Shown here in pieces: positions 1 through 9,936 of a DNA stretch of 64,000 nt. This DNA comes from Galeruca laticollis (taxonomy: Eukaryota; Arthropoda; Insecta; Coleoptera; Chrysomelidae). The notes under the pieces were generated by a model. The model made no database searches and was not told where the DNA came from. It saw nothing but the letters and a program-made list of their open reading frames with translations. The position numbers were made by a program, and so were the translations under genes. The stretch's first letter is position 1. Each line of letters starts with the position of its first letter. The stretch is from positions 44,849,231 to 44,913,230 of the forward strand of contig OY998180.1 in the NCBI GenBank assembly GCA_963921935.1. The letters are read 5' to 3'.

Positions 1-514
1 TTAAAGGTTAGAACTTAATTCTGTCACATTATCAACCAACCAAAACTTAAAATTTGTTTTTATTTGTTGTTTCTCAGTACCCCTAAAATAAAAATACCAT
101 TGACTTGGATTGAATTATGTTCAATGATATAGCTTTTATTATGAGTTGAAATAATAATCTTAGTAATGTTTTGATTACAAACATGTTAATTTTAAATCAG
201 ATGTTACCTTATTGCAGTAACTATGTATTTTAATAATGAATGTGGATGACGAAAATAACAACAGTCAGGAAGTATTGATTAATATGCTAATTAGTACAGG
301 TACAGCATAAAATGATGGACTTTTGTACAATGTTACAATATTGTTAGTGTCTAGAGTTGGTTGTGAGATATTTAAATATACCAAAATGTGCTGAAACAAA
401 TAATGATTAACCATTCATACTAAACTTACATTTTTTAAATTGTTAAACCTCCAACTAACATACAACTCAATAACATTATACGTGGGATTACTTATGTTAA
501 AGTATATTTTTTAG
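1..514. other. Upstream intron or 5' flank, no gene seen
   Basis: AT-rich sequence with no supported open frame. It ends in a pyrimidine-rich stretch and an AG at 513-514, which looks like a 3' splice site. It is therefore probably the end of an intron that follows an untranslated first exon outside the window. Confidence 0.4.
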
Positions 515-526
515 AGAAATCCAAAA

Positions 527-616
527 ATGGAACTGTCAAAAAATGATCTCATCAAATTGGTTACTTATTTTGAAGGAGAAATACAAGCTAGAGACATAGT
601 GATTGCAGCTCTAAAG
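527..616 (+). CDS. naus: CTTNBP2NL/Nausicaa-like, coding exon 1 (start)
   Basis: Thirty codons beginning MELSKNDLIKLVTYFEGE and ending ...DIVIAALK. This matches the conserved N-terminus of the family, where a short leader precedes a helix with a Gly-Glu-(Leu/Ile)-x-Ala-Arg-Asp core. The start is chosen because an in-frame TAG lies at 512-514 and the homologues start at about the same distance from this motif. A 3' splice site (TTTTTTAG) at 507-514 would put exon start at 515. The donor is AAG|GTTAGT at 617, phase 0. The N-terminal segment forms the beginning of the coiled coil used in STRIPAK binding in vertebrates (family knowledge). The next exon is 27 kb away. Confidence 0.85.
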
Positions 617-1429
617 GTTAGTAAATAAATCAATAAATATTTATTTCTGAGATAATAGCACTTTAACCCGCAACAGCTACTGTAACGAAATGTTACGCTA
701 TGACTATGAGCCGGTATAAGATACCGTTAAAAGGATATGGGAAAATTCGGATGTTTAAAATAAAAAAAACTACTGGAAATGCATAATATTTTATTGTTTG
801 ACCTCTTAACAACATAATTAAACAAAAACACATATACAAATTACTGAATAAAACAAAAATTAATGGATCATTCTGAACACGTAATTATTTGGATATTATT
901 TAAAAAACAACCTTTAAAAATAAAAAAAAACTATAATAAAGTTAAACATTAAAGAAAATTGTTTAACATACATGTAGTTAAGGTTATTTTATACAAATTA
1001 GTTTTTCAGATTCACCTATTCATCCCCACCCTTTACACAGTTGTAACAAACTTTTTGCGTATTCAAGACAAATGAGTCTGACATTTTCTACAAATATAAA
1101 ACATTTTTCTTTCAATAAGTCAGTATTTTGCCTTATCCCTGAGATCTCCAGAATTTTTCACCTCATTTTGGTCATTAACCCTCCAGGGAAAGGGTGACTT
1201 AGAATGCCATGACGGCACGGGTGTGGCCCATGGGAACCTATAACTATCTATAAAAAATGTATACTAATATACATATTTTTTTTTAAATAAAACGCTTAAC
1301 GTATTGTTCAATTGTTTATTTATGCATAACAATACATACAAACTTAGAAAAAACTTAAAAATATTTTTCTTTGGTATACTAAAACAACATTACATTTTTG
1401 ACATCATCGAAACAAAGGTTGCATAAAAT

Positions 1430-3752
1430 TTACTCTGCGTTCACTTGGTGAACACAATCAATACAAAGTGGTTGTATATGTTCCAAACGAATCCACTTTG
1501 AACATTTTTGACAAAAATACCGCGTATTCCGATTTCTGCAGTAATGGCACTTTCCACGTTTGTGGTTGTTGTTAGGAGCAGTATTCGGATTCTGTAGTTG
1601 TATCCCTGTCAGTCGGCACGCAGTTTTTCGGGCCTCTCTGGGTATATGGTCATTTCTTGATCTTTTTTGTAATTGTTGTTTTACTAAATCAAGTGCCAAA
1701 TTTGTCAAAAATATTCTTCTAGACTTTGTACATTCATCGACTTTTTGGCAATTAGCCTTATAGATAATGTGTCCGTTAACACCAGCGATATTTATCATGT
1801 TATAGAACATAACCATTGGCCAACGTCGGGTATTTCTGTTCACTGAGTACTGTGCCATTTTTTGATCAGTGGAGTCAACTCCACCTTTAGTGGCATTATA
1901 ATATGTTATAATTTCGGGTTTATTCTGTTCTCCTGTATTCTCATCAATTTTTCCGTCACTATGCATTGAAGAAACTAATGGTACATTTTTTCTTTTTTTC
2001 GGTATATAAGATACCAATGTCATGTTTAGTAGTAGTATTTATTTAAATAGGAATCCTAATTTATAATACATAATATATACATCAGTTTACAATTACACAT
2101 CAGTTTTTTTCTTTTTACAATAATTTCAATTTTCATCACAATAGAATATAATCAAATCCAATATAATAAAACTATATATTCTCTATTTACAATATAATGT
2201 CAAGGCACGCTTAAATTCAGACAGACTTTTTGATTTTTTTATATTTTCTGGTAGGCCATTGTAATGGATGAATCCTTTAAAAAACAAACTCTTTACATTA
2301 TAGGAATGATTTTGCCTCGATACATATAAGCTGTTCTGGCTCCTCGTATTGTAGGTATGAATTTCATTGGTAAATGTAATATACTTACAAAAATACGTTG
2401 GCAAAAGATTATTTATCATTTTATAAATATAAGTCATAACTAAATAATATAATCGCCTCTCTACCTTGAGTAATTCCAAAGTTTGAAGCATCATAGAGAT
2501 AGGAGTCATTCTATTGCATCGTAGTATAATTCTCATTGCACGATTTTGCAGTTTTTGAAATGCAAACATTGACGAAAGTACAGGACGGAATTTTATTTGT
2601 ATGAGCTCAGGTGGAAGTTCCTTTTTATTTTTCCGGACAGTTCCTACAACAGTCAATCGGTGATTACTCAATAAGTCCTCAATCAGCGGAAATGAAGTGA
2701 ACCAATTGTCCATGCTTACGTTTCGACCACTTCCACTAATTGGTGAAACCATACGTTTCACCACATCTGGCACTTGGTTGTTAAGCCTAAAAGGACCCAC
2801 CGGTTATACACCCAAGTACACTTCCAAATTTGCAGTGTAGAATGTTTTGGCATCCATAAGGGCAAAAACTTTAATCCCGTATTTTGCCGACTTGTTCGGA
2901 ATATAAACGCGGAATGAGCATCTTCCTCTGAATGGAAATAGCATTTCATCTAGCGTAGCATTCTCTCCCAGACTGTAATTTTTTCTGCAATGGGTAATGA
3001 ACATTTCCCAAATTTCCCTAAATGGAGCAAATTTGTCTAAGAGTCTCCGATCGTTCCTCGTAATTATATTGTCGAACCTAAGACACTGTAAAAGAAACTT
3101 CATTCTTCTGTATCCCATAACAGCCGGAAAAATTTCTACTCCTGTGCCATTTGTGGCCCAAAAATCACGTAGGTAGCGTCTACTGCTTTTGAAGGTCCCA
3201 ATCAAAATTAGTAAGCAAATCAGCGCCTCCATTTCCGTGGCAGTTGTTTGTGATACATCGTACTGATCTTGATATTTATCTCTTATACTCAAAATATACA
3301 TATTGTTATATTCCACTATTCTGTCTATAATAGCGCCATCAATAAATTTATGGAAGCACTGCAAAGGTGATGACACTTGTCTTGCGGTTCCTTTCGTTCC
3401 TGGTAAATGATAAATAATATTCTGACCTTGTGCGAACATTCTGCGGATACTGATGTTTTCTCCATTTAGTGATTTTATCTTTTCCAACATAAAGTAAGTG
3501 CCTTTGGGAACCTTTTTTTTTTGAAGGGCTAGACGACTCAGCAGGCTGCTCAGTAGATGGCTCAGTAGGCTCCTCAGCATCATCTTCCTGTTCCGTTTCA
3601 CTGTTATGATCAAGTTCTTCACATTCGTCGATTTCAGAATCATCGTTATCATTCAGGTCATCTATTCCTTCAACTTCATCATCAGATTGAATATCTTCAT
3701 ATAAACTCACAAGTCTTAGTCTCTCTCGTTCATAAGGGTCACTCGAAACCAT
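1430..3752 (-). pseudogene. piggyBac transposase, broken
   Basis: Starts MVSSDPYERERLRLVS with an acidic N-terminus, then the DDE_Tnp_1_7 core, then a C-terminal Cys-rich finger (CHYCRNRNTRYFCQKC). Catalytic Asp positions of piggyBac can be seen: ATLDEMLFPF, NVSMDNWFTS and GGVDSTDQKM. Three lesions are visible. One base is missing near 3420, just after NVRTRSE. An in-frame TAA interrupts GV-PVGPF near 2802. A 523-bp non-LTR fragment sits at 2028-2550. Without these the protein would be about 600 residues, the usual family length. No current activity is expected from this copy. Confidence 0.9.
2028..2550 (-). mobile_element. 5'-truncated non-LTR retrotransposon inserted in the piggyBac transposase
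   Basis: The minus strand encodes the C-terminal end of a Jockey/CR1-like reverse transcriptase (LQNRAMRIILRCNRMTPI..., ...YKMINNLLPTYF). It is followed by a short 3' UTR with AATAAA and a TACTACTA tail. GTTT flanks both sides (2024-2027 and 2551-2554). Removing the insert and one GTTT brings the two piggyBac halves back into one frame, so these edges are probably exact. Confidence 0.75.
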
Positions 3753-4468
3753 AACTAACTAAAATGTGTAGAAGAACTGCATAAGATATATAAAGAATCG
3801 TAAAATAATTTTTAGCTTACCAGTATTTTTTATTACTTTTACGCACGGGTATGTCCTCACAGGCCAATTCACATGATACTACTCGGACCGAAGCTCAAAT
3901 CAAACTGATCATTCGACGCTTGTTTAGACGTACAAAAACAAGAAGGTACATGAAGCCTCAGCGATATGAATTTTACACGATAGAAATTCCAATACAATTA
4001 AGAGGTGTAGGGCCTCACAGGACCGACCCGTTCCGCGGAGGGTTATACTCAAGACTCAGTTTCACTGCCCGACATTTCCGAGTCACTTTCCAGTTGAAAA
4101 TCTTCATCGGCATCGCTAAACTTGTCATCTTCCAAATCCAATTGAGATGTACACCACTCCTAGAATCTGGGGTAATCCGGATGCATGTATGATGGTCCAG
4201 GTAATTGAGACAATATTATTATGTCAACTTCAAATTGCTAACGTAAAGCTTACTTGCCAGTATCAGAAATACCACAAATAACTTTCAAACCATTTTATTG
4301 TCTACACAAACTCGATGTGAATGTTCATATGATACTGAAGCAACTCTTCTAGACATGATAAAAAGATACTCGAGGTGGTACAGGTGAAGACTTAATCCGT
4401 ATAGTAGAAAGTGGATTTTGATAATTGCTGCCGGTATGTGATACTGGCACGTAGCCGTTGAGGGTTAA

Positions 4469-4900
4469 TAACAGAACATGTTACTTTATTAATTGATTCC
4501 CTAGTCGAGATGTATATCCAGCAATACTTAGGTCTTCCATACACGGAAGACTTAATTTGTAACGTGTAAAAAGCATTATTCCATCCTATTCTGCCTATAT
4601 AAAAAATTTGGGAAGGACGACTTAATGCTGGTCACTCATGCTACGGTTTACCAGAGAGATCTGCCTGTGCAGGCAGACCAGAGCATTTATGGTAACGGAC
4701 CTGTGCAGTTTTTTTAACCTGTACAGGTGACCGGAGCAAATTCGAAAATCAATATTTTGGATTGACATCATCAGTAGACCTGTGCGTGTGTGCATGTACT
4801 CCGGTCGCCTGCGCAGGTCGTGTCAGTTGATTTCTAGTGTATGTCCTGGATGGTCGTAGAATCTCTCGCATTGTATTGCCATGTAAATCAACATGTGAAA
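4469..4900. other. Intron sequence with CCTGTGCAGG-type repeats
   Basis: No open frame. Variants of ACCTGTGCAGG / CCTGCGCAGGT recur at about 4660, 4700, 4720 and 4810. They may be subterminal repeats of the DNA transposon that supplied the MADF scrap to the right. The ends cannot be fixed. Confidence 0.3.
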
Positions 4901-5059
4901 ATGGCGCCACCAGATTCAACTAAAAAAGTGCTTGAAGATTTTATCGAAATATTTAGAACTTCTCCATGTCTTTGGCAAGTCAAAAGCGAAGAGTACCATG
5001 ATCGAAACAAAAAAGAAGCTGCTTATAAATTGAAAAGAAGAAACATGAAGAATCTTTAA
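4901..5059 (+). pseudogene. MADF-domain protein fragment (Harbinger-type transposon or host-like)
   Basis: A frame of 52 codons starting MAPPDSTKKVLEDFIEIFRT and continuing CLWQVKSEEYHDRNKK. It matches the first half of the MADF (Myb/SANT-like Adf-1) domain, in which a F-I-x-x-(F/Y)-R-x-x-P-x-L-W start and a D-x-x-(N/K)-(R/K) turn are typical. It stops after KLKRRNMKNL, less than half the domain. MADF proteins are the second gene of PIF/Harbinger transposons as well as host factors. The position next to other transposons favours a transposon origin (inference). Confidence 0.5.
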
Positions 5060-5161
5060 AGTCAGGGGCATCTGCTGATGATGTATACTGTATAGTGTGT
5101 GACGGATCCTCCAACTAGTGATCAGATTAAAATCTGAGATAACACGCTGACGATAGTTACC

Positions 5162-6771
5162 ATGAATGTGCAGTGTTTAAGAAATAAGTTACTGAATCTT
5201 GAAGTTTTTTGTCAAGAGAAGAAACAGGACATAATTTGCATACAAGAACACTGGTGTACAGAAGAGAACATCAAATATATGTATGTACCGGGATATACTT
5301 TAATTACAAGCTTTACTAGAAGTATTAAAATACATGGTGGTTCTCTAATATTCGTAAGCACTAAAACTTTGTTTAAAAGTGGTGTCATAAACAGTAGTAA
5401 ATTCAGTGAAGAAAATATCTATGAATGTTGTGCAATCTATGCTACATATGAAAACAGTACATTCTTAATGTTTATAGGACGCCAGATAGCAAGCTGGATA
5501 CATTTCTTGAAAAATGCTTTTCCTTGTTAACCAAACATAGTAATCGTTTTGACAAAATGTGCATTTGTGGTGATTTCAATATAGATTACTTAACGCCAAA
5601 AAATGATGCCTAAACTAAAATTGACTATATTGCTAAGAATACGGAGTATAAAAATTACACTTGTCAAATTGTTCAACCAAATATGGGTGATCATCTCGTG
5701 ATAATTATGCTTATAACGCTAAAGGAGGATATAGCTACTCCTAGTGTGTGAAGGAGGCATGGGATTATTATCGATACTGTAAAAAAGAGTATAACCGCTT
5801 AATTCAGAATAAAAAAGAAACATAATCAAAATATGATCAGGGACAATAATAACAAGCAAAAAACCATGTGGAATATTGTTAATAATACAATAGGTAGAAA
5901 ACAGAAAGTAAAATATATATACCTAAACGTAAGCAACAAAAAGATTATGGACAATAAAGAACTTTTACAATGCTTTGCAACAAATTTTAATGAGAAAAAC
6001 AAAGAGCTACAAAATATGTTCAATATAAAAAACAATGACTTTACATGCTCCTCAAAGTGGTCTAAAAATAGTTTCGCTTACTTTCCAACTACAGCAATGG
6101 AAATTGTAAATGTCATTAGCAATATAAAAACAATAACTCGGTAAGTGATGATCAAATACATATAAAAGTGCTAACAACATACAAAATATATAATTTCTGA
6201 GCCCCTGGCTTACCTAATCAATCTAACTTTCGAAACAGGAATCCTGCCTAATGACCTAAAATTAAGTAAAGTGATTCCTATTTATAAAAAACTGGATGCT
6301 ACTTGTGCTGGTAACTATAGACCAATTTCACTGTTAAATGACATCTCAAAAATAATTGAGCATATATATCACAGTAGACTCACACATTTCCTAGAAAAAT
6401 TCAGCATTCTGTCCCCCAAACAACATGGCTTTCGTTCAGGAAGATCAACAGAAGGAACAGTAATTGAATTTATGGATAGTGTGTACAAGAATGACAAGGG
6501 TCAGGCAGTTGCAGGAGTATTATTCGACAAGAGAGCATTTGATATCCTTAATATTAAATTTCTTAAAGATAAATTATACGCCATTGGTATAAGAGGTCCT
6601 ATGCTTGACTTACTAGGGTCATATTTATCTGAGCGAAGGTTTTATGCTCAGATAAAAGACGGGAGATCTGATATAGTAGATACTGATATGGGCGTTCCAC
6701 AGGGTTCTGTGCTGGGTCACTTATGTTTCTTATCTTTATTAATGATCTACCTGAAAGCAAATGATAACTAA
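5162..6771 (+). pseudogene. Jockey/CR1-like non-LTR retrotransposon, endonuclease and reverse transcriptase, broken
   Basis: The first part encodes an APE-type endonuclease start (MNVQCLRNKLLNLEVF, IICIQEHWC) and later a CGDFNIDY motif near 5565. A linker follows. From 6271 the reverse transcriptase fingers and palm appear: YRPISLL, KQHGFRSGRST, a degraded FDKRAFD in place of F-D-x-x-K-A-F-D, and GVPQGSVLG. The Y-A-D-D motif and everything after it are missing, because the copy ends at about 6770 against a reversed gypsy fragment. Several stops and frameshifts and at least one internal deletion near 5640-5760 are present. Confidence 0.75.
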
Positions 6772-8412
6772 GTTTGTAAACTTATCTCCCCCTGACATTG
6801 AAGAAAATAATGTATCTAATGTAGGTAGAGGATATTCGTCAACTATTAAGTTTGGGTTTAGTGTGCATTTGAAATCCTCGCAAATTCGTGTATTGCCATT
6901 GGCCTGAATGACCGGGACAATTGGTGTAGCAAATTCTGAACTCTCTATTTTCTGAAGTATACCTTCATTCTCTAGAAATTTCAGTTCCTTCTCCACTCTT
7001 GGCAGTAGTGAATAAGGTACCTTACATGCTTGTAACCCAATAATTTTACCTATATTTTTATCATGTATTGTTGAATACTTTTGTAAAAGATTTTCTAACC
7101 TACTACTGGATGGAATTTGTGTAATGTTATTACCTAATGTAAAACTGATTCCCAATTTTCTCATCCATACGCTACCTAACAAGGCGTGTTTATATGTATG
7201 TACAACATATAAGTTTAAATCTTTGACAACATTGTGATATGCTACCTGTACCTGTGCAAATCCCACTACTGTTAGTTGTTGTTTACTATAAGTAACTAAT
7301 TTTGTATCAGTTTTTTGCATTTGTATATCTGGGAAGTAATCTGTCAGCCCTATTAATGTAACTGCTGTCCCAGAGTCTAGTTCAAATGTAATACTTACCT
7401 TGTACTTGAACTGTAAATTTTTCCCGTAAATGTGGGTATTCTGTGTACTGTGTGGTAATTGACAAAATTTCATCTATTTGATATACATTTCAGTTTCTTT
7501 ATAATTTTTAACTTTTAAGCAAACCTTACCCAAGTGACATTTAGTCTTACATTTATTGCAATGCAAGTTCTTTTTATTATAATTATTTGCTAAATGCTTT
7601 GAATCTCCACATCTAAAATATAATAAATGTTTATTAGTATCACTTTTATTCACTTTAATATTCTTTCTGGAACTGGATGTATTTGGTTTTTGTCATTTCT
7701 TCATTCCAAGTCGCAACACTATGTACATTAACTTGGGTTTGTGAATGGTGTAACTGCGCTGCATCTCTGGCAGAAGTTTCCATACTAATAGCAATTTTCA
7801 AAGAACGCTCCATTGTGAAGTACTTCTGTTCTAGCAGCCTACTTTGAATATTTTGGGCTCTCAACCCAAACACAAGAGAGATATTCCCCAAATTTACAGG
7901 TAGTTGCTAATCGCTCAGGTACTCCTGAGCCCTTTCTGTTGTTTTCTTTGTAAAAATCGAAATATTTCCGCAATTTCCAATGGATCCGGATTATAGTATA
8001 CTTTAATTGTATTAACTAATTAATTATAATTTTTATCTCCTGGTTTTTCTGGTGAGATTTTATCACACAAAATGTCGTCTGCCTCAGGCCCCATATAATG
8101 CAGCAAATATGCCGCTTTTTTGTCTGTAGAAACTCCAAAAACGTCAAATGCACTTTCCAGGCGCATTAACCATCTATCGAACCTTGTAGTTATATCGAAG
8201 GTTTCAATTGAGAATACTGTCTGTACGGCGTGTGTAGTATGTAGTTGAACATTGGCATTATTCTCGTTCATTTTAAAGTGTAATTTGTGAAATTTGTATC
8301 TAGTAAAAAGTTGCCGTCAAAACTTTTAGGTTATCCTCGTGGTTGGAACAGAAACTTCGTATTTTTCGTATTATTCCAATCTCGAACTGTAGATTCGTCG
8401 TCCTCGTCGCCA
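6767..8412 (-). pseudogene. Ty3/gypsy retrotransposon fragment (gag, protease, start of RT)
   Basis: Read on the minus strand: a primer-binding-site-like TGGCGACGAGGA (8412-8401), a gag start at 8271 (FDRWLMRLESAFDVFGV), a second gag piece at 7655-7891, a protease with LDSGTAVTLIGL, and the first RT block (RICEDFKCTLNPNLIV, EYPLPTLDTLF) ending at GDKFTNL. It stops near 6770, at the junction with the non-LTR element. The left half of pol and the 3' LTR are absent. The upstream LTR would begin above 8414 but its outer edge could not be placed. Stops separate the blocks. Confidence 0.75.
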
Positions 8413-8429
8413 GCTGTTGTGTATGTTGT

Positions 8430-8995
8430 ATTGTTCTGAAAGTATTACTTGTATTTCTATATTTATTATATCATTTAACAAAACTGTTTGGTAGCATACA
8501 TATAATATATCTACATCGACATATGTATAGGAATGTGTCAATTTCCCGCACGACAATTTCAGTTGACAGACAACTGCTAACTATTGAAACGTATATTGAT
8601 TCAGAAAACACAATATAAGTAACTGAATATAGAAGAGTTTTCATTATTAAATCTTGAGTAATTGTTTAAAAGTAACAATTAATCAATATTTGAATCATAC
8701 GCCACTTAAATATGATGTATAGATTTGTAATTTTTAGTTCAAAATAAAGTATCTGTTTAATTATTTTTTCAATTTCATAGTTGATGTCGTAGTATTCATC
8801 TGGTCGAAATAATTTTTTTTAGCCCGCGAACAGTTCTCCCTCATTAAAAAATGGTACTTTCATCACTCGTATAAATAATTTTTAACTTTGCATGCTCGAT
8901 TTATAGAGTAAAAATAAGAGATCCAATTGGTTTTCTACCCAATGAAAATACACAATTAACTTATTACTTATTCAAAAACAGTAAACATAAATAAC
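8430..8995. other. No gene seen; may include gypsy LTR remnant
   Basis: AT-rich sequence. The part nearest 8414 should be the 5' LTR of the reversed gypsy fragment, but no second LTR copy exists in the window to define it. Confidence 0.3.
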
Positions 8996-9132
8996 CTACT
9001 GACAAAACTGAATAGGAAAGTGAAACGTTTTAAATTATTTTGTATAGTTCAGTTTCTTGTTAACCTAACAAGAAACTGAACTATACAAAATAATTTAAAA
9101 CGTTTCACTTTCCTATTCAGTTTTGTCAGTAG
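8996..9132. repeat. Perfect 67-bp inverted repeat with a 3-bp loop
   Basis: Arms 8996-9062 and 9066-9132 are exact reverse complements, separated by ACC. Nothing in the arms looks like a known transposon end and no clear target duplication flanks them. Perfect identity suggests recent origin or ongoing arm conversion. A transcript would fold into one uninterrupted hairpin. Confidence 0.9.
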
Positions 9133-9422
9133 AGCAATAGTTATTAGTGAGAGTTGTAATTGTTGAGTAATGTTAATTTTTATCTAACCTTGTTGGTAGA
9201 ATGTGAGATATTTTACCTCAGGGCTGTTTTATTATCGGCCTATTGTTGGAGTTTTTTGTTTTGCTCTCCTATTCAATGTAAATTTTAAATACATATATAT
9301 ATTTTCATTGGAAATTTTAAAGTTTTTTACGATGTCTTTCTTTTTCAACTCACTTTGGTAAGTCAAATCGTTTGTTATAATGGTTTATAAGTCATTAATG
9401 ATATTTATCACTCATTGTAGAT

Positions 9423-9459
9423 GTTCTGATGATGAAATAAACATTTTCGAAAGCTTAAC
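9423..9459 (+). ncRNA. Hammerhead-ribozyme-like motif (Penelope-type)
   Basis: Order on the + strand: GTT, CTGATGA (9426-9432), T, a GAAA...TTTC hairpin (9434-9448), GAAA (9449-9452), GC, TT, AAC. GTT pairs with AAC as a very short stem I, the hairpin is stem II, and G-C is a one-pair stem III. This is the minimal type I layout reported for Penelope-like elements. The cleavage-site triplet is CUU, allowed but not optimal. No Penelope coding sequence adjoins it, so it would be an orphan 3' end. Confidence 0.45.
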
Positions 9460-9519
9460 TAGTCAAAAAGGAGTCTTCTGATTCAGTCCTCTTCTGACCA
9501 CATCCTTACTAAGTTGTTT

Positions 9520-9523
<4 letters not shown>

Positions 9524-9563
<40 letters not shown>

Positions 9564-9582
9564 TATACATATATATATATAT
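9524..9582. repeat. (AT)n microsatellite with short CAT interruptions
   Basis: About 60 bp of TA dinucleotides with two TACATA breaks. It borders the 3' end of the Penelope-like element to its right. Confidence 0.9.
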
Positions 9583-9663
9583 ATTCGGAAAGGTTTCCGC
9601 GGTTAGAATTATGAACAAACGAACCAGGTTCACGGGTTGAACCGCGTTGGAAATTTGAAATTT

Positions 9664-9703
9664 CTCGACGTTTCGGCTTCCACTTTGAAGCCATTATCAA
9701 GAG
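9664..9703 (-). ncRNA. Degenerate hammerhead-like fold in the Penelope 3' region
   Basis: On the minus strand: CTC, then TTGATAAT in place of CTGATGAA, a GGCTTC...GAAGCC hairpin, GAAACGTC, then GAG. The short stem I (CTC/GAG), stem II and GAAAC-GUC strand are as in the motif at 29986-30024, but two core bases differ (C3 to U and G8 to A). Activity is not expected. Confidence 0.4.
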
Positions 9704-9936
9704 AGGGGGGGGTAGGTTATTCGTTCATTAATCTAGGAAGTGATCCGATTCCGTAGTCTCAATCTGCCTACTCTACGCAACGAATCACCCCCTACGGCTA
9801 ATTCCAAGGCCTCAATCTGCCTACTCCTTGGAATTTCACCGAAAAATCACATAACAATAAAATAAATAAATAAAATAAAATAATAATAAAAATTGCTTAC
9901 CAGTTAAATCACCGTAGAACACTGACACTACACTCA

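Larger units (their letters stand above)
1179..4042 (-). mobile_element. Younger piggyBac element nested in the older one
   Basis: The left end is TTAA|CCCTCCAGGGAAAGGGT (TTAA at 1175-1178). The right end read inward on the minus strand is CCCTCCGCGGAACGGGT, next to TTAT at 4043-4046, a one-base decay of TTAA. The two ends agree over most of 17 bp and both are followed by a GGCCC stretch. The transposase fills the interior on the minus strand. Size is 2.86 kb including a 0.5-kb retroelement insertion. Confidence 0.8.
667..4464 (-). mobile_element. Older piggyBac element, interrupted by a younger piggyBac
   Basis: TTAA at 663-666 and TTAA at 4465-4468 flank matching ends. The left end reads CCCGCAACAGCTAC; the right end, read inward on the minus strand, is CCCTCAACGGCTAC (12 of 14 identical). 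Both ends carry a subterminal CCGGTAT. Inside, 4050-4141 (minus) still encodes an acidic stretch LDLEDDKFSDADEDFQLESD, typical of piggyBac transposase N-termini. Near 1030-1110 (minus) a Cys-rich tail remains. Everything between was displaced when another piggyBac landed at 1175. Confidence 0.7.

Noticed and set aside
3851..4192. 113-codon + strand frame
   Set aside because: Antisense of piggyBac terminal sequence and of the older transposase N-terminus.
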